A stretch of 45,880 bases of DNA from Ornithomonoglobus_A sp045649025 (GTDB lineage Bacteria; Bacillota; Clostridia; UBA1381): positions 1-45,880 of the forward strand of contig JAZRPB010000031.1 in assembly GCA_045649025.1 (NCBI GenBank), written 5' to 3'. Under the pieces are notes generated by a model, which was not told the DNA's origin, ran no database searches, and saw only the letters and a program-made list of their open reading frames with translations. This document shows, in pieces, positions 34,520 to 42,754 of this stretch (the stretch's first letter is position 1; every line of letters starts with the position of its first letter). The position numbers were made by a program, and so were the translations under genes.

Positions 34520-34576
34520 AATCAATCACCTCGCAAAATTATCTTGTGCATTAATTTCAAAAAATATTATATGTTA

Positions 34577-36775
34577 TTATTTAATTTTTTTGAGCTTTGC
34601 AAATGTTGCCATAAGTCGTTTTTCGCCTATACTGTCAAAGCGTATAACCAAAATTGCATCCGAGCCGAAACTCTTAACACTTAATACAACACCTCTGCCA
34701 AATTTTCTGTGCTCTACAATATCGCCCTTGTAAAAATCAACATCGCCAGCTGGTGATGACTGTTTTGAATATGACGCTTTATTCATTGGCGAGGTGAAAT
34801 TGTCAAAACCTGCTTGTCTTATTATATCAACACCTCTTGCACCCATAGATGAAACGTCATTTAGCTTATCTTTAGGCAGTTCCTTAAAAAATCTTGAAGG
34901 TTGAGATGAAACCGTTTTTCCGTATGATGTTCTGCTTTGTGCTTTAGTTAAATAAAGTTTTTGTTTTGCACGCGTAATGGCAACATAGCAAAGACGTCTT
35001 TCTTCCTCAATATCCTCTTCTCTTTCAAGCGAACGCATACTGGGAAACAATCCTTCCTCCATGCCAGTAACAAATACAACAGGAAATTCCAGACCTTTTG
35101 CACTGTGGATTGTCATAAGTATTGCACTGTCGATATCCTCATCATATGCATCAATATCCGAAATAAGTGATATACTTTCAAGGTACTCACCCAAAGTTCC
35201 GTTATATTCATCATTTTTTTCAAATTCAGCAGCAGAGTTTAATAATTCATTAAGGTTTTCTACTCTAGTTTTTCCCTCCATACTTTCATCCAATAAAAGC
35301 ATTGTCATATAACCCGAATCGTTCCACACTCTTGTTATAAACTCTTCAAGAGATATTTGATCTACAAGCTTTGTTAATGCTTCAATCAGATTTACAAACT
35401 CACGTAGTTTTAAAACAGCACTTTTTAGCTCGCCAAACTGCTCACATACACTTATAACATTATATATAGATTCACCACGATACGCAGCAATATCCTTAAC
35501 CTTTTCAAGTGTAACCTTACCAATTTTTCTTTTTGGCTCATTTATAATTCTCATAAGACTAACATCATCATTATGATTATAAATAAGGCGTAGATATGCA
35601 AGAATATCTTTTATTTCCTTTCTGTCGTAGAAACGCATACCTGCAAGAACTCTGTAAGGCACAGATGCACGCAAAAACTGTTCTTCAATAACACGCGACT
35701 GTGCGTTTGTTCTGTAAAGCACAGCACAATCCGAAAAAGAGCCACCCTCATCGTAATGCTTTTTAATTTGTTTTGCAATAAAGTTTGCCTCATCATATTC
35801 GTTATATGCTGTAATTGTTGTTATAATATCACCCTCGCCGTTATCTGTCCAAAGTTCTTTACCCATACGCTTTTTATTATTACCAATAACTGTATTTGCA
35901 ACATCAAGAATATTTTGTGTTGAGCGATAGTTCCTGTCGAGTGTTATTCTTTTTGTATTCTCGTAATCATCTTCAAAACTTAAAATATTACCAATATTTG
36001 CACCTCTGAATTTGTAAATACTCTGGTCATCGTCACCAACCACACATATATTTCCGTTTTTTTGTGAAAGCAGGCTTATGAGAAGGTATTGCAGGTTATT
36101 TGTATCCTGATACTCATCAACAAGAATATATTTAAACATATTTTGATAATGAGAAAGTATATCTTCTTCTGTGCTTAAAATTTTTACTGTATTTAAAATA
36201 ATATCATCAAAATCAAGTGCATTACTGTTTTTAAGTTTAGCCTGATATCTATTATATATCTTTGCAACAACAGACATTCTGAAGTCGCTCTCATACATTT
36301 TCTCAAAAGCCACTTCGTCAATAACATCATTTTTTGCATTACTTATTATTGAACGCACGTTTTGTAGCGGAAATTTATTATCGTCTATATTTAATTCACG
36401 ATAACATTCCTTTAAGAGCGTTTTTGTATCAGCAGAATCATATATTAAAAAATCTCTGCCATATCCCAACCTATCAATACACGTTCTTAAAATCCTTACA
36501 CATCTTGAATGGAAGGTACCAACCCACATATTTTCTGCAACAGAGCCAAGCATAGCTTCTATTCTGTTTTTCATTTCCGTTGCGGCTTTATTTGTAAATG
36601 TAATTGCAAGTATATTATTTGGTGAAACCTTAAGCTCACTTATTATATACGCAATACGCCTTACCAGAACAGTTGTTTTACCACTGCCCGCACCTGCAAT
36701 TACAAGAACAGGACCCTCGGTTGTTGTTACTGCTTCAAGCTGTCTGTCATTTAATCCCTCTAATATTTTATTCAT
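34577..36775 (-). CDS. pcrA: ATP-dependent DNA helicase PcrA/UvrD
   Basis: A superfamily 1A 3'-5' helicase acting in nucleotide excision repair, replication restart and plasmid rolling-circle replication. It has 732 residues. Seen: Q motif LNDRQLEAV, Walker A GAGSGKT at 28-34, motif II LVDEYQDTN, motif III GDDDQSIYKFRGA, motif IV region LDRNYRST, motif V HSAKGLEFPVVFVTGMEEGLFP, motif VI EEERRLCYVAITRA, and a C-terminal Tudor-like end GDIVEHRKFGRGVV that contacts RNA polymerase in PcrA. The start ATG at 36775 has AAGGGA eleven bases upstream. It is 24 bases after the SLC13-type permease gene. Confidence 0.97.
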   Translation of the reverse strand: MNKILEGLNDRQLEAVTTTEGPVLVIAGAGSGKTTVLVRRIAYIISELKVSPNNILAITFTNKAATEMKNRIEAMLGSVAENMWVGTFHSRCVRILRTCIDRLGYGRDFLIYDSADTKTLLKECYRELNIDDNKFPLQNVRSIISNAKNDVIDEVAFEKMYESDFRMSVVAKIYNRYQAKLKNSNALDFDDIILNTVKILSTEEDILSHYQNMFKYILVDEYQDTNNLQYLLISLLSQKNGNICVVGDDDQSIYKFRGANIGNILSFEDDYENTKRITLDRNYRSTQNILDVANTVIGNNKKRMGKELWTDNGEGDIITTITAYNEYDEANFIAKQIKKHYDEGGSFSDCAVLYRTNAQSRVIEEQFLRASVPYRVLAGMRFYDRKEIKDILAYLRLIYNHNDDVSLMRIINEPKRKIGKVTLEKVKDIAAYRGESIYNVISVCEQFGELKSAVLKLREFVNLIEALTKLVDQISLEEFITRVWNDSGYMTMLLLDESMEGKTRVENLNELLNSAAEFEKNDEYNGTLGEYLESISLISDIDAYDEDIDSAILMTIHSAKGLEFPVVFVTGMEEGLFPSMRSLEREEDIEEERRLCYVAITRAKQKLYLTKAQSRTSYGKTVSSQPSRFFKELPKDKLNDVSSMGARGVDIIRQAGFDNFTSPMNKASYSKQSSPAGDVDFYKGDIVEHRKFGRGVVLSVKSFGSDAILVIRFDSIGEKRLMATFAKLKKIK

Positions 36776-36799
36776 TAAATTACACGTCCCTTATTTTAG

Positions 36800-37894
36800 T
36801 TATATTACAACACTCATTACAACTAACAATATCAGAAGAATTGTACAGTTATAGAGCGAAAATTTCTTTATATAGCTTAATACCTTATCAGGTTGTCTTT
36901 TAATATACTCCCTAAACGTTATTAAACTTGCAAGCGATGCAATTAATGTGCCCGCACCGCCTATGTTTACTGCCACAAGAAGCTGTTGATAATTTGCAGT
37001 AAATTTTGATAAGAGTATTGCACTTGGCACGTTACTCATAACCTGACACGACAAGACACCATATAGCAGAGTATTCTTTCCAATAATACTTCCCAAAAAC
37101 TCACTCACAAGCGGCATTCTTGACATATTGCCTGCAAATACAAAAAATGCTACAAACGTTAAAAGTAATGGATAATCAACATCTTTAAGTGCAGATTTAT
37201 CAAGTATAAATATTGCAATAGTAATTACAACAAGACCAACATAGTATGGCACAACCCTGAACACTACCGATATTGCAAGTATAAATAATATTCCGTATGC
37301 AACAGCTTTTTTACAATTAAGCTTAATATTTGTTTCCTTTTTTAAATGCATTTCGTTATTTGGTATTATAAAGCAAAACAGCGTTATAACTGTTATTGAA
37401 ATTAAAAAAGGCAAAAACATTATTTTGATGAATTCAACATTTGAAATTTTGTAGTACTCATAAAGGTATAAATTTTGCGGATTGCCAAATGGAGTTAACA
37501 TTCCGCCAAGATTTGCAGCCACGTTTTGCATAATAAACGTAAAATCCATATATTTTTCATTATTGGTAGACATTAAAACATAGTAGCCAAGCGGCAGAAA
37601 TGTTATAAGTGCCATATCGTTTGCCAAAATCATTGAACCAATAAAGGTTATGTATATGAGTGCAATAATTGCACTTCTTGTCTTTTTAAAGCATATAACA
37701 ACTTTTTCTGCTATAATTCTGAAAAACCGTATATTTTTTAAGGCACACACGCAAGAAAGTGTGCAAAAAAGACATGTTAATGTTTTAAAATCAAAGTAAT
37801 TTAAATATTCACTATCAGGAGGAATAATAAAGCATGTTATTATTGCCAGAACAAGTGCAACAATCGTTACTATATTATTTTTAATTAACTCCAT
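36800..37894 (-). CDS. SLC13/ArsB-NhaD superfamily permease
   Basis: A 364-residue inner-membrane protein with about ten hydrophobic helices. Seen: FDFKTLTCLFCTLSCVCAL, GSMILANDMALITFLPLGYYVL (the ND-x-A-L-x-x-F-P motif of the ion transporter superfamily), MQNVAANLGGMLTPFGNPQNLYLY, and in the second half QVMSNVPSAILLSKF, the repeated counterpart with SNVPS, then NIGGAGTLIASLASLI. These are the substrate-site loops of anion/Na+ carriers such as citrate, sulfate, arsenite or Na/H antiport members. The substrate is unknown. The start ATG at 37894 follows AAAGGAT. Confidence 0.85.
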   Translation of the reverse strand: MELIKNNIVTIVALVLAIITCFIIPPDSEYLNYFDFKTLTCLFCTLSCVCALKNIRFFRIIAEKVVICFKKTRSAIIALIYITFIGSMILANDMALITFLPLGYYVLMSTNNEKYMDFTFIMQNVAANLGGMLTPFGNPQNLYLYEYYKISNVEFIKIMFLPFLISITVITLFCFIIPNNEMHLKKETNIKLNCKKAVAYGILFILAISVVFRVVPYYVGLVVITIAIFILDKSALKDVDYPLLLTFVAFFVFAGNMSRMPLVSEFLGSIIGKNTLLYGVLSCQVMSNVPSAILLSKFTANYQQLLVAVNIGGAGTLIASLASLITFREYIKRQPDKVLSYIKKFSLYNCTILLILLVVMSVVI

Positions 37895-37985
37895 TTTTTA
37901 TCCTTTCGTTTTATATCTTCATTTAAATCTTGATATTTTATATAAGGGATGTAAGGCAAACAAAGTTGCAGTTAAATATCAACCG

Positions 37986-39275
37986 CTATATCCAATCATA
38001 ATACGCAACAGTATGTTCTTCAAACTTATTGGCAAGTTCCATGTTTCCTAAAGCATACATATTATTATCCCAAGGGATTGTAAAGGAATGTGTTTTATTC
38101 TGATAAAATTCCAAATATTTAGGAGATTTTATTGAATTAAAAAGTGCCATTTGAGTAGATGAATTACACACCGTATCACCAAGTCCTGAAATGATATATG
38201 CAGGGCATTTCAAAAATTCAGCTGAAACAGCAGTATCAAAATATGTAACCCCCACGCCTTTTGGCATTGAGTTTTTTCGTCTTCCGCATACTTCATGACC
38301 ATCAATATCTGAAAGCCACGGAACATTAAGAATAACTGCTGTTGAACTATCAAAATTGGCTGCAATATTGCAGGCCTGCATACCACCCTGACTGCTTCCT
38401 ATAAAATAATAATCCTTTTTATTTAGTAACTCATGGTCTTTAAAAAACCTTAAAGCCTGTAAATCTCTTAAAAGCATCTTTGCCCAGTATGTAGTTTCAG
38501 GTTTTTTGTTTTCCTCTTTATCAAATCCGTAGCCTTTAAGGACATTATCACGTATGTTTGCATAAAAATCATCGTTTTCATCGTTTGGCATAGAGTGAGC
38601 GCAAACACAAACTGTAAAATAGTTTTCCAACGGTTTTGGTTCTGTTGGAGTAACACCATAACCCTGGAAAACCATAGCAAACTTAAGACTGTTTTTCTCT
38701 GCATTAATAGGATGTGCCACCGAAACTGATACATACTCACTTCCCGGTGCTTTAATTCTCATATCATACATTTTAAAATCGGGGTATTTTTCATCTTTTA
38801 TTTCTTTTTGAAACAATACCTCCGGATCGGTTTCTTCTACTTGTTTTTTTAACCCGTCCCAGAATTCACTGTAATCGTGAGGTATTTTTGTTGCACGAAG
38901 AATATTTTTAACATCTGCACCCGCACTACCGTTAAAATCTTCAATTTCTTCTATAATCTGTTTATTCTCATTACAGGCTCTTGCTTTAATATACACAAAA
39001 CCGCTTTTTGATATGGAGGTTTCAATATAAAACCAGCCATCCTCTGATTTTTCTATATAGTCTTCTTTTTCTTGCCCATCATCAGATACTAATGAATACC
39101 AAATATAAGGTATATCAAGATAATCATCCATATATTTTGCACGGATTTTAAATAGCATTTTTTCACCCACTTTGTATTCAAGTGGATTTTTAATAGTTGT
39201 GCCAACAAAATATTTGTATTCATCTTTTTTCTTATTGGAATTTACCTGTAATTCCAGTTTTCTGTATTTATTCAT
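37986..39275 (-). CDS. CE7-type acetyl esterase (acetylxylan esterase/cephalosporin C deacetylase)
   Basis: 429 residues, cytoplasmic alpha/beta-hydrolase. The C-terminal 310 residues match CE7: NILRATKIPHDYSEFWDGL, then VFQGYGV, then nucleophile Ser in FIGSSQGGMQACNIAANFD (near residue 300), acid Asp in ISGLGDTVCNSSTQ, and His in KTHSF. CE7 enzymes remove acetyl groups from xylo-oligosaccharides or related sugars. An N-terminal domain of about 120 residues (KMLFKIRAKYMDDYLDI... FVYIKARACNENK) is extra compared with the 320-residue classical enzymes. No signal peptide. The start ATG at 39275 follows AAAGGAGA. Its likely promoter is on the far side of two cloverleaf repeats. Confidence 0.85.
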   Translation of the reverse strand: MNKYRKLELQVNSNKKKDEYKYFVGTTIKNPLEYKVGEKMLFKIRAKYMDDYLDIPYIWYSLVSDDGQEKEDYIEKSEDGWFYIETSISKSGFVYIKARACNENKQIIEEIEDFNGSAGADVKNILRATKIPHDYSEFWDGLKKQVEETDPEVLFQKEIKDEKYPDFKMYDMRIKAPGSEYVSVSVAHPINAEKNSLKFAMVFQGYGVTPTEPKPLENYFTVCVCAHSMPNDENDDFYANIRDNVLKGYGFDKEENKKPETTYWAKMLLRDLQALRFFKDHELLNKKDYYFIGSSQGGMQACNIAANFDSSTAVILNVPWLSDIDGHEVCGRRKNSMPKGVGVTYFDTAVSAEFLKCPAYIISGLGDTVCNSSTQMALFNSIKSPKYLEFYQNKTHSFTIPWDNNMYALGNMELANKFEEHTVAYYDWI

Positions 39276-39303
39276 AGTTTTTCTCCTTTACATAATTAAG
39301 GGT

Positions 39304-39404
39304 ATTTTTGCGACACCGTCAATTGATGTAGTGCTCTAAAGAGCACTAAAAAGCGTTAGCCCTTAAGAATTTTACTTCGTAAAATTCTATATGCATCAAT
39401 TATA
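39304..39404. repeat. Cloverleaf repeat, copy A
   Basis: Left flank at 39304-39330 (ATTTTTGCGAC, A, CCGTCAATTGA and TGTA). Outer stem AATTGATGTA (39321-39330) with TGCATCAATT (39392-39401, one T-G). Inside: arm 1 GTGCTC/GAGCAC (39331-39336 with 39341-39346, loop TAAA), a short imperfect arm 2 around AAGCGTTAGCCCTT (39351-39364), and arm 3 AGAATTTTAC/GTAAAATTCT (39366-39375 with 39379-39388, loop TTC). The left flank matches copy B in 24 of 27 bases; the arms differ. Confidence 0.75.
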
Positions 39405-39465
39405 AAATTAGTGAACAATTTAGATGCCAATTCTACCAGGAGCAAAAATCTTTGCTTGCAAGGAG

Positions 39466-39568
39466 ATTTTTGCGACGCCGTCAATTGACATACGCAGTCG
39501 AAAGACTGCAGGCGAGTTGTAAACTCGCGGGACTTTTGTATAGCAAAAGTCCGTATATGTCAATTATA
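39466..39568. repeat. Cloverleaf repeat, copy B
   Basis: Left flank at 39466-39492 is nearly identical to copy A. Outer stem AATTGACATA (39483-39492) with TATGTCAATT (39556-39565), perfect. Inside: arm 1 GCAGTC/GACTGC (39494-39499 with 39504-39509, GAAA loop), arm 2 GCGAGTT/AACTCGC (39512-39518 with 39522-39528) and arm 3 GGACTTTTG/CAAAAGTCC (39530-39538 with 39544-39552). It is in the same orientation as copy A, 162 bases apart start to start. Confidence 0.8.
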
Positions 39569-39591
39569 ACACAGTTTATTATTTTTTTCAA
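39563..39591 (-). promoter_or_regulatory. Promoter for the CE7 esterase gene, overlapping the repeat end
   Basis: On the minus strand TTGAAA (39591-39586), a 17-base spacer and a perfect TATAAT (39568-39563). The -10 is part of the right terminus of repeat B, and transcription would begin near 39556 and run through both repeats before the esterase start at 39275. Confidence 0.6.
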
Positions 39592-39748
39592 GAATTAATA
39601 TTAAATTTTGGCTATACACAAACCAATTATAACGCATATTTTATAAACATGATACAATAATAATAAGAAAATAAAATTTAAATTCAAAAGAAATTTATTT
39701 TTATATTATATACAATTTACAAATATATGAAAAGCAAAGAAATTTTAC

Positions 39749-39777
39749 TTGACTTTTTATAAAAAATATATTACAAT
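39749..39777 (+). promoter_or_regulatory. Promoter of efp
   Basis: TTGACT (39749-39754), a 17-base spacer and TACAAT (39772-39777), 38 bases before the efp ATG. Confidence 0.6.
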
Positions 39778-39815
39778 ATAACTATACTATGTAAATACTT
39801 AGGAGGACTAATATT

Positions 39816-40379
39816 ATGATTTCAGCCGGAGATTTTAGAAATGGCGTAACTTTTGAGCTTGATGGTAACGTTTACCAAATTGTGGAATTTCAACACGTAA
39901 AACCTGGTAAAGGTGCTGCTTTTGTTAGAACAAAGATAAAGAATATTATCACAGGCGGTGTTGTTGAAAAAACATTCAGACCTACCGAAAAAATGCCAAA
40001 GGCTCATATAGAAAGAAAAGATATGGAATATTCATACAATGATGGTGATTTATACTACTTTATGGATCAAGAAACCTTTGATATGATTCCAATTGGCAAA
40101 GATCAAGTTGGCGATGCTCTAAAGTTTGTTAAAGAAAATGATGTATGTAAAATACTTTCATATAAGGGCAGTGTATTTGGCATTGAGCCTCCAACATTTG
40201 TTGAATTGGCAATTGCAGAAACAGAACCCGGTGTTGCCGGAAATACTGCAACAAACGCAACAAAGCCTGCCACTCTTGAAACAGGTGCGGTTATTATGGT
40301 TCCATTATTTGTTGATGGATCAGATATAATTCGTGTTGATACAAGAACAGGCGAATATATGGAAAGAGTTAATAAATAA
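39816..40379 (+). CDS. efp: Elongation factor P
   Basis: EF-P enters the ribosome between the P and E sites and relieves stalling at consecutive prolines. The 187-residue length is normal. Domain I (about 1-64) has the tip loop HVKPGKGAAF with Lys32, the residue that is modified in many bacteria. Domains II and III follow, with the C-terminal signature LETGAVIMVPLFVDGSDIIRVDTRTGEY. No modification enzyme is seen in the window. The start ATG at 39816 follows TAGGAGG. The next gene begins 12 bases after the stop, so the two are cotranscribed. Confidence 0.98.
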   Translation: MISAGDFRNGVTFELDGNVYQIVEFQHVKPGKGAAFVRTKIKNIITGGVVEKTFRPTEKMPKAHIERKDMEYSYNDGDLYYFMDQETFDMIPIGKDQVGDALKFVKENDVCKILSYKGSVFGIEPPTFVELAIAETEPGVAGNTATNATKPATLETGAVIMVPLFVDGSDIIRVDTRTGEYMERVNK

Positions 40380-40391
40380 TTGAGGTGCGTT

Positions 40392-40820
40392 ATGAACGAA
40401 CTATCTAATAAAATTTCTTATATAAAGGGTTTGGCAGACGGTCTTTCTCTATCAACAAAAAGTGATGAAGGCAAAGTTTTAAGTGAAGTAATTGATCTTG
40501 TTTTAGAACTGACAAACAGAGTTGAAGAGCTTGAAGAGGAGACCGCATATCTTGAAGAGGTTACCGAAGAGCTTGATGATTCACTATTGGAGTTATATGA
40601 GGATCTCGAAGAAGAATATGATGACGAGGACGAATATTACTCTGATGACGATTTCTTTGATGATGACGATGCCGAGTTGTTTGAAATGGAGTGTCCTGAA
40701 TGTCATGAGGATATTATGATCGACTATGATATGCTTGATTCAGATAACTGCATTGTATGCTCCAATTGTGGCAAAGAAATTGAATTAAATATTGACTTTG
40801 ACGACGAAAACGAGGAATAA
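40392..40820 (+). CDS. CD1247-like acidic protein with zinc ribbon
   Basis: 142 residues, cytoplasmic. The N-terminal part (about 1-60) is helical and coiled-coil-like: ISYIKGLADGLSLSTKSDEG and ELTNRVEELEEETAYLEEVT. The middle is very acidic (DDEDEYYSDDDFFDDDDAE), and the C-terminus has a Cys4 ribbon with CPECHED and CSNCGKE. I recognise the N-terminus as the CD1247-type domain common next to efp in Clostridia; no function is established. The frame is open to a TTG at 40380, but GAGG six bases before the ATG at 40392 decides the start. Confidence 0.8.
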   Translation: MNELSNKISYIKGLADGLSLSTKSDEGKVLSEVIDLVLELTNRVEELEEETAYLEEVTEELDDSLLELYEDLEEEYDDEDEYYSDDDFFDDDDAELFEMECPECHEDIMIDYDMLDSDNCIVCSNCGKEIELNIDFDDENEE

Positions 40821-40853
40821 GTGTTAAAGTGCCTGTTTAATGGCATATTATGC

Positions 40854-40886
40854 AAAGGACATAGCACATTTGTGATATGTCCTTTT
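40854..40886 (+). terminator. Terminator-like hairpin before mgtE
   Basis: AAAGGACATA (40854-40863) pairs with TATGTCCTTT (40876-40885), with an inner CACA/TGTG pairing. The following T tract is short (TTTTAAT), so termination may be partial, letting efp transcription reach mgtE. Confidence 0.55.
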
Positions 40887-40913
40887 AATATTATATTATG
40901 GGGGTGATTTTAA

Positions 40914-42257
40914 GTGGCAATTTCATTAAAAAAAACAATAGAAAGCCTGTTAGAAAATAAAAAATACAAAACACTGCGTGACGTGTTATCTGTAACTAAC
41001 GCGGCTGATATTGCAGAATTATTTGTAGAGCTGCCTTCAAAATCTATTCCTGTATTATATCGACTTCTCCCAAAAGAGCTTGCTGCAGTCACATTTACTC
41101 TTATGGAAACAGAACATCAGGAACTGCTAATTAAAAGTTTTTCAGATAATGAATTAAAAGAGGTTTTTGATGAACTATATGTTGATGATGTAGTTGAAAT
41201 TATGGAAGAAATGCCTGCAAACGTTGTAAACAGAATATTAATTAATTCAGATGCACAAACAAGGCATATAATTAACGAAATATTAAAATATCCTGAAGAT
41301 AGTGCAGGTTCCCTGATGACAATAGAATATATTTCTTTAAGTCCAAAAATGAGCGTTAATGATGCTATAAAACGAATAAGACGTACTGTAAAGGATAAAG
41401 GTAATATATATGATTGCTTTGTTACAGACGAAAATCGTATATTATTCGGAAGTATATCAATAAAAACGATACTCCTTGCAAGCCCCCAGGATATTATTGA
41501 AGATATTATGGATCACTCCCCTGTTTTTGTTACAACAACAACTGACAAAGAGGATATGTATAAAACCATGTCGAAATACGACAGTGCTATATTACCCGTT
41601 GTAGATGAAGAAACCAGACTTGTTGGTATTGTAACATTTGATGATGCCATTGATGTAATGCAAGAAGAAACAACTGAGGATATTGAAAGAATGGCTGCCA
41701 TCACACCCACAGATGACGAGTATTTTAAAACATCAGATTTAAAGCATGCAAAGAGCAGAATTATATGGCTTTTGGTGCTGATGCTGGGTGCAACAGTAAC
41801 AGGGAAATTGATTTCAAGCTATGAAGCGGCATTTGCAACTATGCCAATACTTGTTTCATTTATACCAATGATTATGAGTACAGGCGGCAACTGTGGTGCA
41901 CAAACATCAACCCTGATTATACGTGGTATGTCTATCGACGAAATAAAACTTGGTGATTTTTTTAAAGTTTTATGGACGGAATTTAGAATTTCTTTAATAA
42001 TTAGTATTGCGTTAGCTATTTTAAATGCCATACGAATTATTATAAGCTACCACAACATAATGCTTGCTGTTACAGTTTCACTTGCAATTATTGGTACAGT
42101 AATTATATCACAGGCAATAGGTTGTTTATTACCAATGCTTGCAAAAAAAATAAAATTAGACCCCGCAGTTATGGCAACACCGCTTATAACAACGCTTGTT
42201 GATACTGCATCAATTATTATATTCTTTAATATAGCAAATGCATTATTCAACTTTTAA
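40914..42257 (+). CDS. mgtE: Magnesium transporter MgtE
   Basis: A dimeric Mg2+-gated Mg2+ channel in the inner membrane. It has 447 residues. Order: helical N domain (about 1-130) with VDDVVEIMEEMPANVVNRIL, two CBS domains (about 135-260) that sense cytoplasmic Mg2+, a plug helix, and five transmembrane helices (about 285-447) with LVSFIPMIMSTGGNCGAQTSTLIIRG and LDPAVMATPLITTLVDTASI, where the Asp in the last helix lines the Mg2+ path. The start is a GTG at 40914 behind GGGGGTG. No M-box riboswitch fits in the 93-base gap upstream. A strong terminator follows. Confidence 0.96.
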   Translation: MAISLKKTIESLLENKKYKTLRDVLSVTNAADIAELFVELPSKSIPVLYRLLPKELAAVTFTLMETEHQELLIKSFSDNELKEVFDELYVDDVVEIMEEMPANVVNRILINSDAQTRHIINEILKYPEDSAGSLMTIEYISLSPKMSVNDAIKRIRRTVKDKGNIYDCFVTDENRILFGSISIKTILLASPQDIIEDIMDHSPVFVTTTTDKEDMYKTMSKYDSAILPVVDEETRLVGIVTFDDAIDVMQEETTEDIERMAAITPTDDEYFKTSDLKHAKSRIIWLLVLMLGATVTGKLISSYEAAFATMPILVSFIPMIMSTGGNCGAQTSTLIIRGMSIDEIKLGDFFKVLWTEFRISLIISIALAILNAIRIIISYHNIMLAVTVSLAIIGTVIISQAIGCLLPMLAKKIKLDPAVMATPLITTLVDTASIIIFFNIANALFNF

Positions 42258-42261
42258 ACAA

Positions 42262-42307
42262 AAAAAACACACCGCTAAATGAATGAATTTAGCGGTGTGT
42301 TTTTTTT
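42262..42307 (+). terminator. Intrinsic terminator of mgtE
   Basis: A 14-base perfect stem (arm ACACACCGCTAAAT) with loop GAATGA, followed by a run of T and preceded by a run of A. Confidence 0.92.
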
Positions 42308-42343
42308 CATATCTTTGCTGATTTTACACATCTAAATAAATAC

Positions 42344-42374
42344 AAAAAGCATTAAAATAAATTTAATGCTTTTT
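42344..42374 (-). terminator. Terminator of the HIT-alaS-glyA unit
   Basis: Perfect 13-base arms (AAAAAGCATTAAA with its complement, loop ATAAA). The T run on the minus strand comes from the A-rich left arm. Confidence 0.75.
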
Positions 42375-42388
42375 AGTTATTTTATTTA

Positions 42389-42730
42389 TTAGCCCGCAGG
42401 CCATGAAAAAGCTCTTCCGCCCATAAGATGAAAATGTATGTGATTAACTGTTTGACCGCCATTTTTACCGCAGTTATTAACAACGCGGTATCCATCCTCT
42501 GAAATGCCGAGCATTTTTGCAATTTGAGGTATTCTTTCCCAAATTGCAGCTATATGCTTTACATTTTCCAATGTAATGTCATTTGCACCGCTAATATGCT
42601 TTTTTGGAACAATAATAACGTGTTCTGGTGCTTGTGGGTCAATGTCATAAAACGCATAAATCATATCATCTTCATATACTTTTTTAGATGGAATTTCACC
42701 TGCAATTATTTTACAAAATAAGCAATCCAT
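42389..42730 (-). CDS. HIT family nucleotide hydrolase/transferase (HINT-like)
   Basis: 113 residues, cytoplasmic. Begins MDCLFCKIIAGEIPSKKVYE, with the two N-terminal Cys common in bacterial HINT proteins, then FYDIDPQAPEHVIIVPKKHI and the histidine triad NHIHFHLMGGRAFSWPAG at the end (H-x-H-x-H). HINT-type members cleave purine nucleoside phosphoramidates such as AMP-lysine. Placement directly behind alaS is suggestive, since these proteins act on aminoacyl-adenylate-like substrates, but a link is inference. The start ATG at 42730 follows AAAGGCG; the gap to alaS is 24 bases. Confidence 0.93.
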   Translation of the reverse strand: MDCLFCKIIAGEIPSKKVYEDDMIYAFYDIDPQAPEHVIIVPKKHISGANDITLENVKHIAAIWERIPQIAKMLGISEDGYRVVNNCGKNGGQTVNHIHFHLMGGRAFSWPAG

Positions 42731-42754
42731 TTTTATCGCCTTTCTGCTTAAATA

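Larger units (their letters stand above)
39276..39815. other. Non-coding region with tandem cloverleaf repeats between divergent CE7 and efp genes
   Basis: 540 bases without a supported gene. From left to right: repeat A, a linker with an inverted repeat GCAAAAATCT/AGATTTTTGC (39442-39451 with 39464-39473), repeat B, a minus-strand promoter overlapping the right end of repeat B, about 150 bases of AT-rich sequence, and the efp promoter. No transposase remnant is seen. Confidence 0.75.

Noticed and set aside
37932..37981. Hairpin TTGATATTT/AAATATCAA between the SLC13 and CE7 genes
   Set aside because: The stem is short and AT-only with a large loop and no T run; it could occur by chance in this base composition.
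39276..39815. CRISPR array or integron attC site
   Set aside because: There are only two copies, no short regular repeat-spacer pattern, no cas or integrase gene, and the core attC sequences are not seen.
40821..40913. M-box or other Mg2+ riboswitch before mgtE
   Set aside because: The gap is only 93 bases, much of it taken by a terminator-like hairpin.
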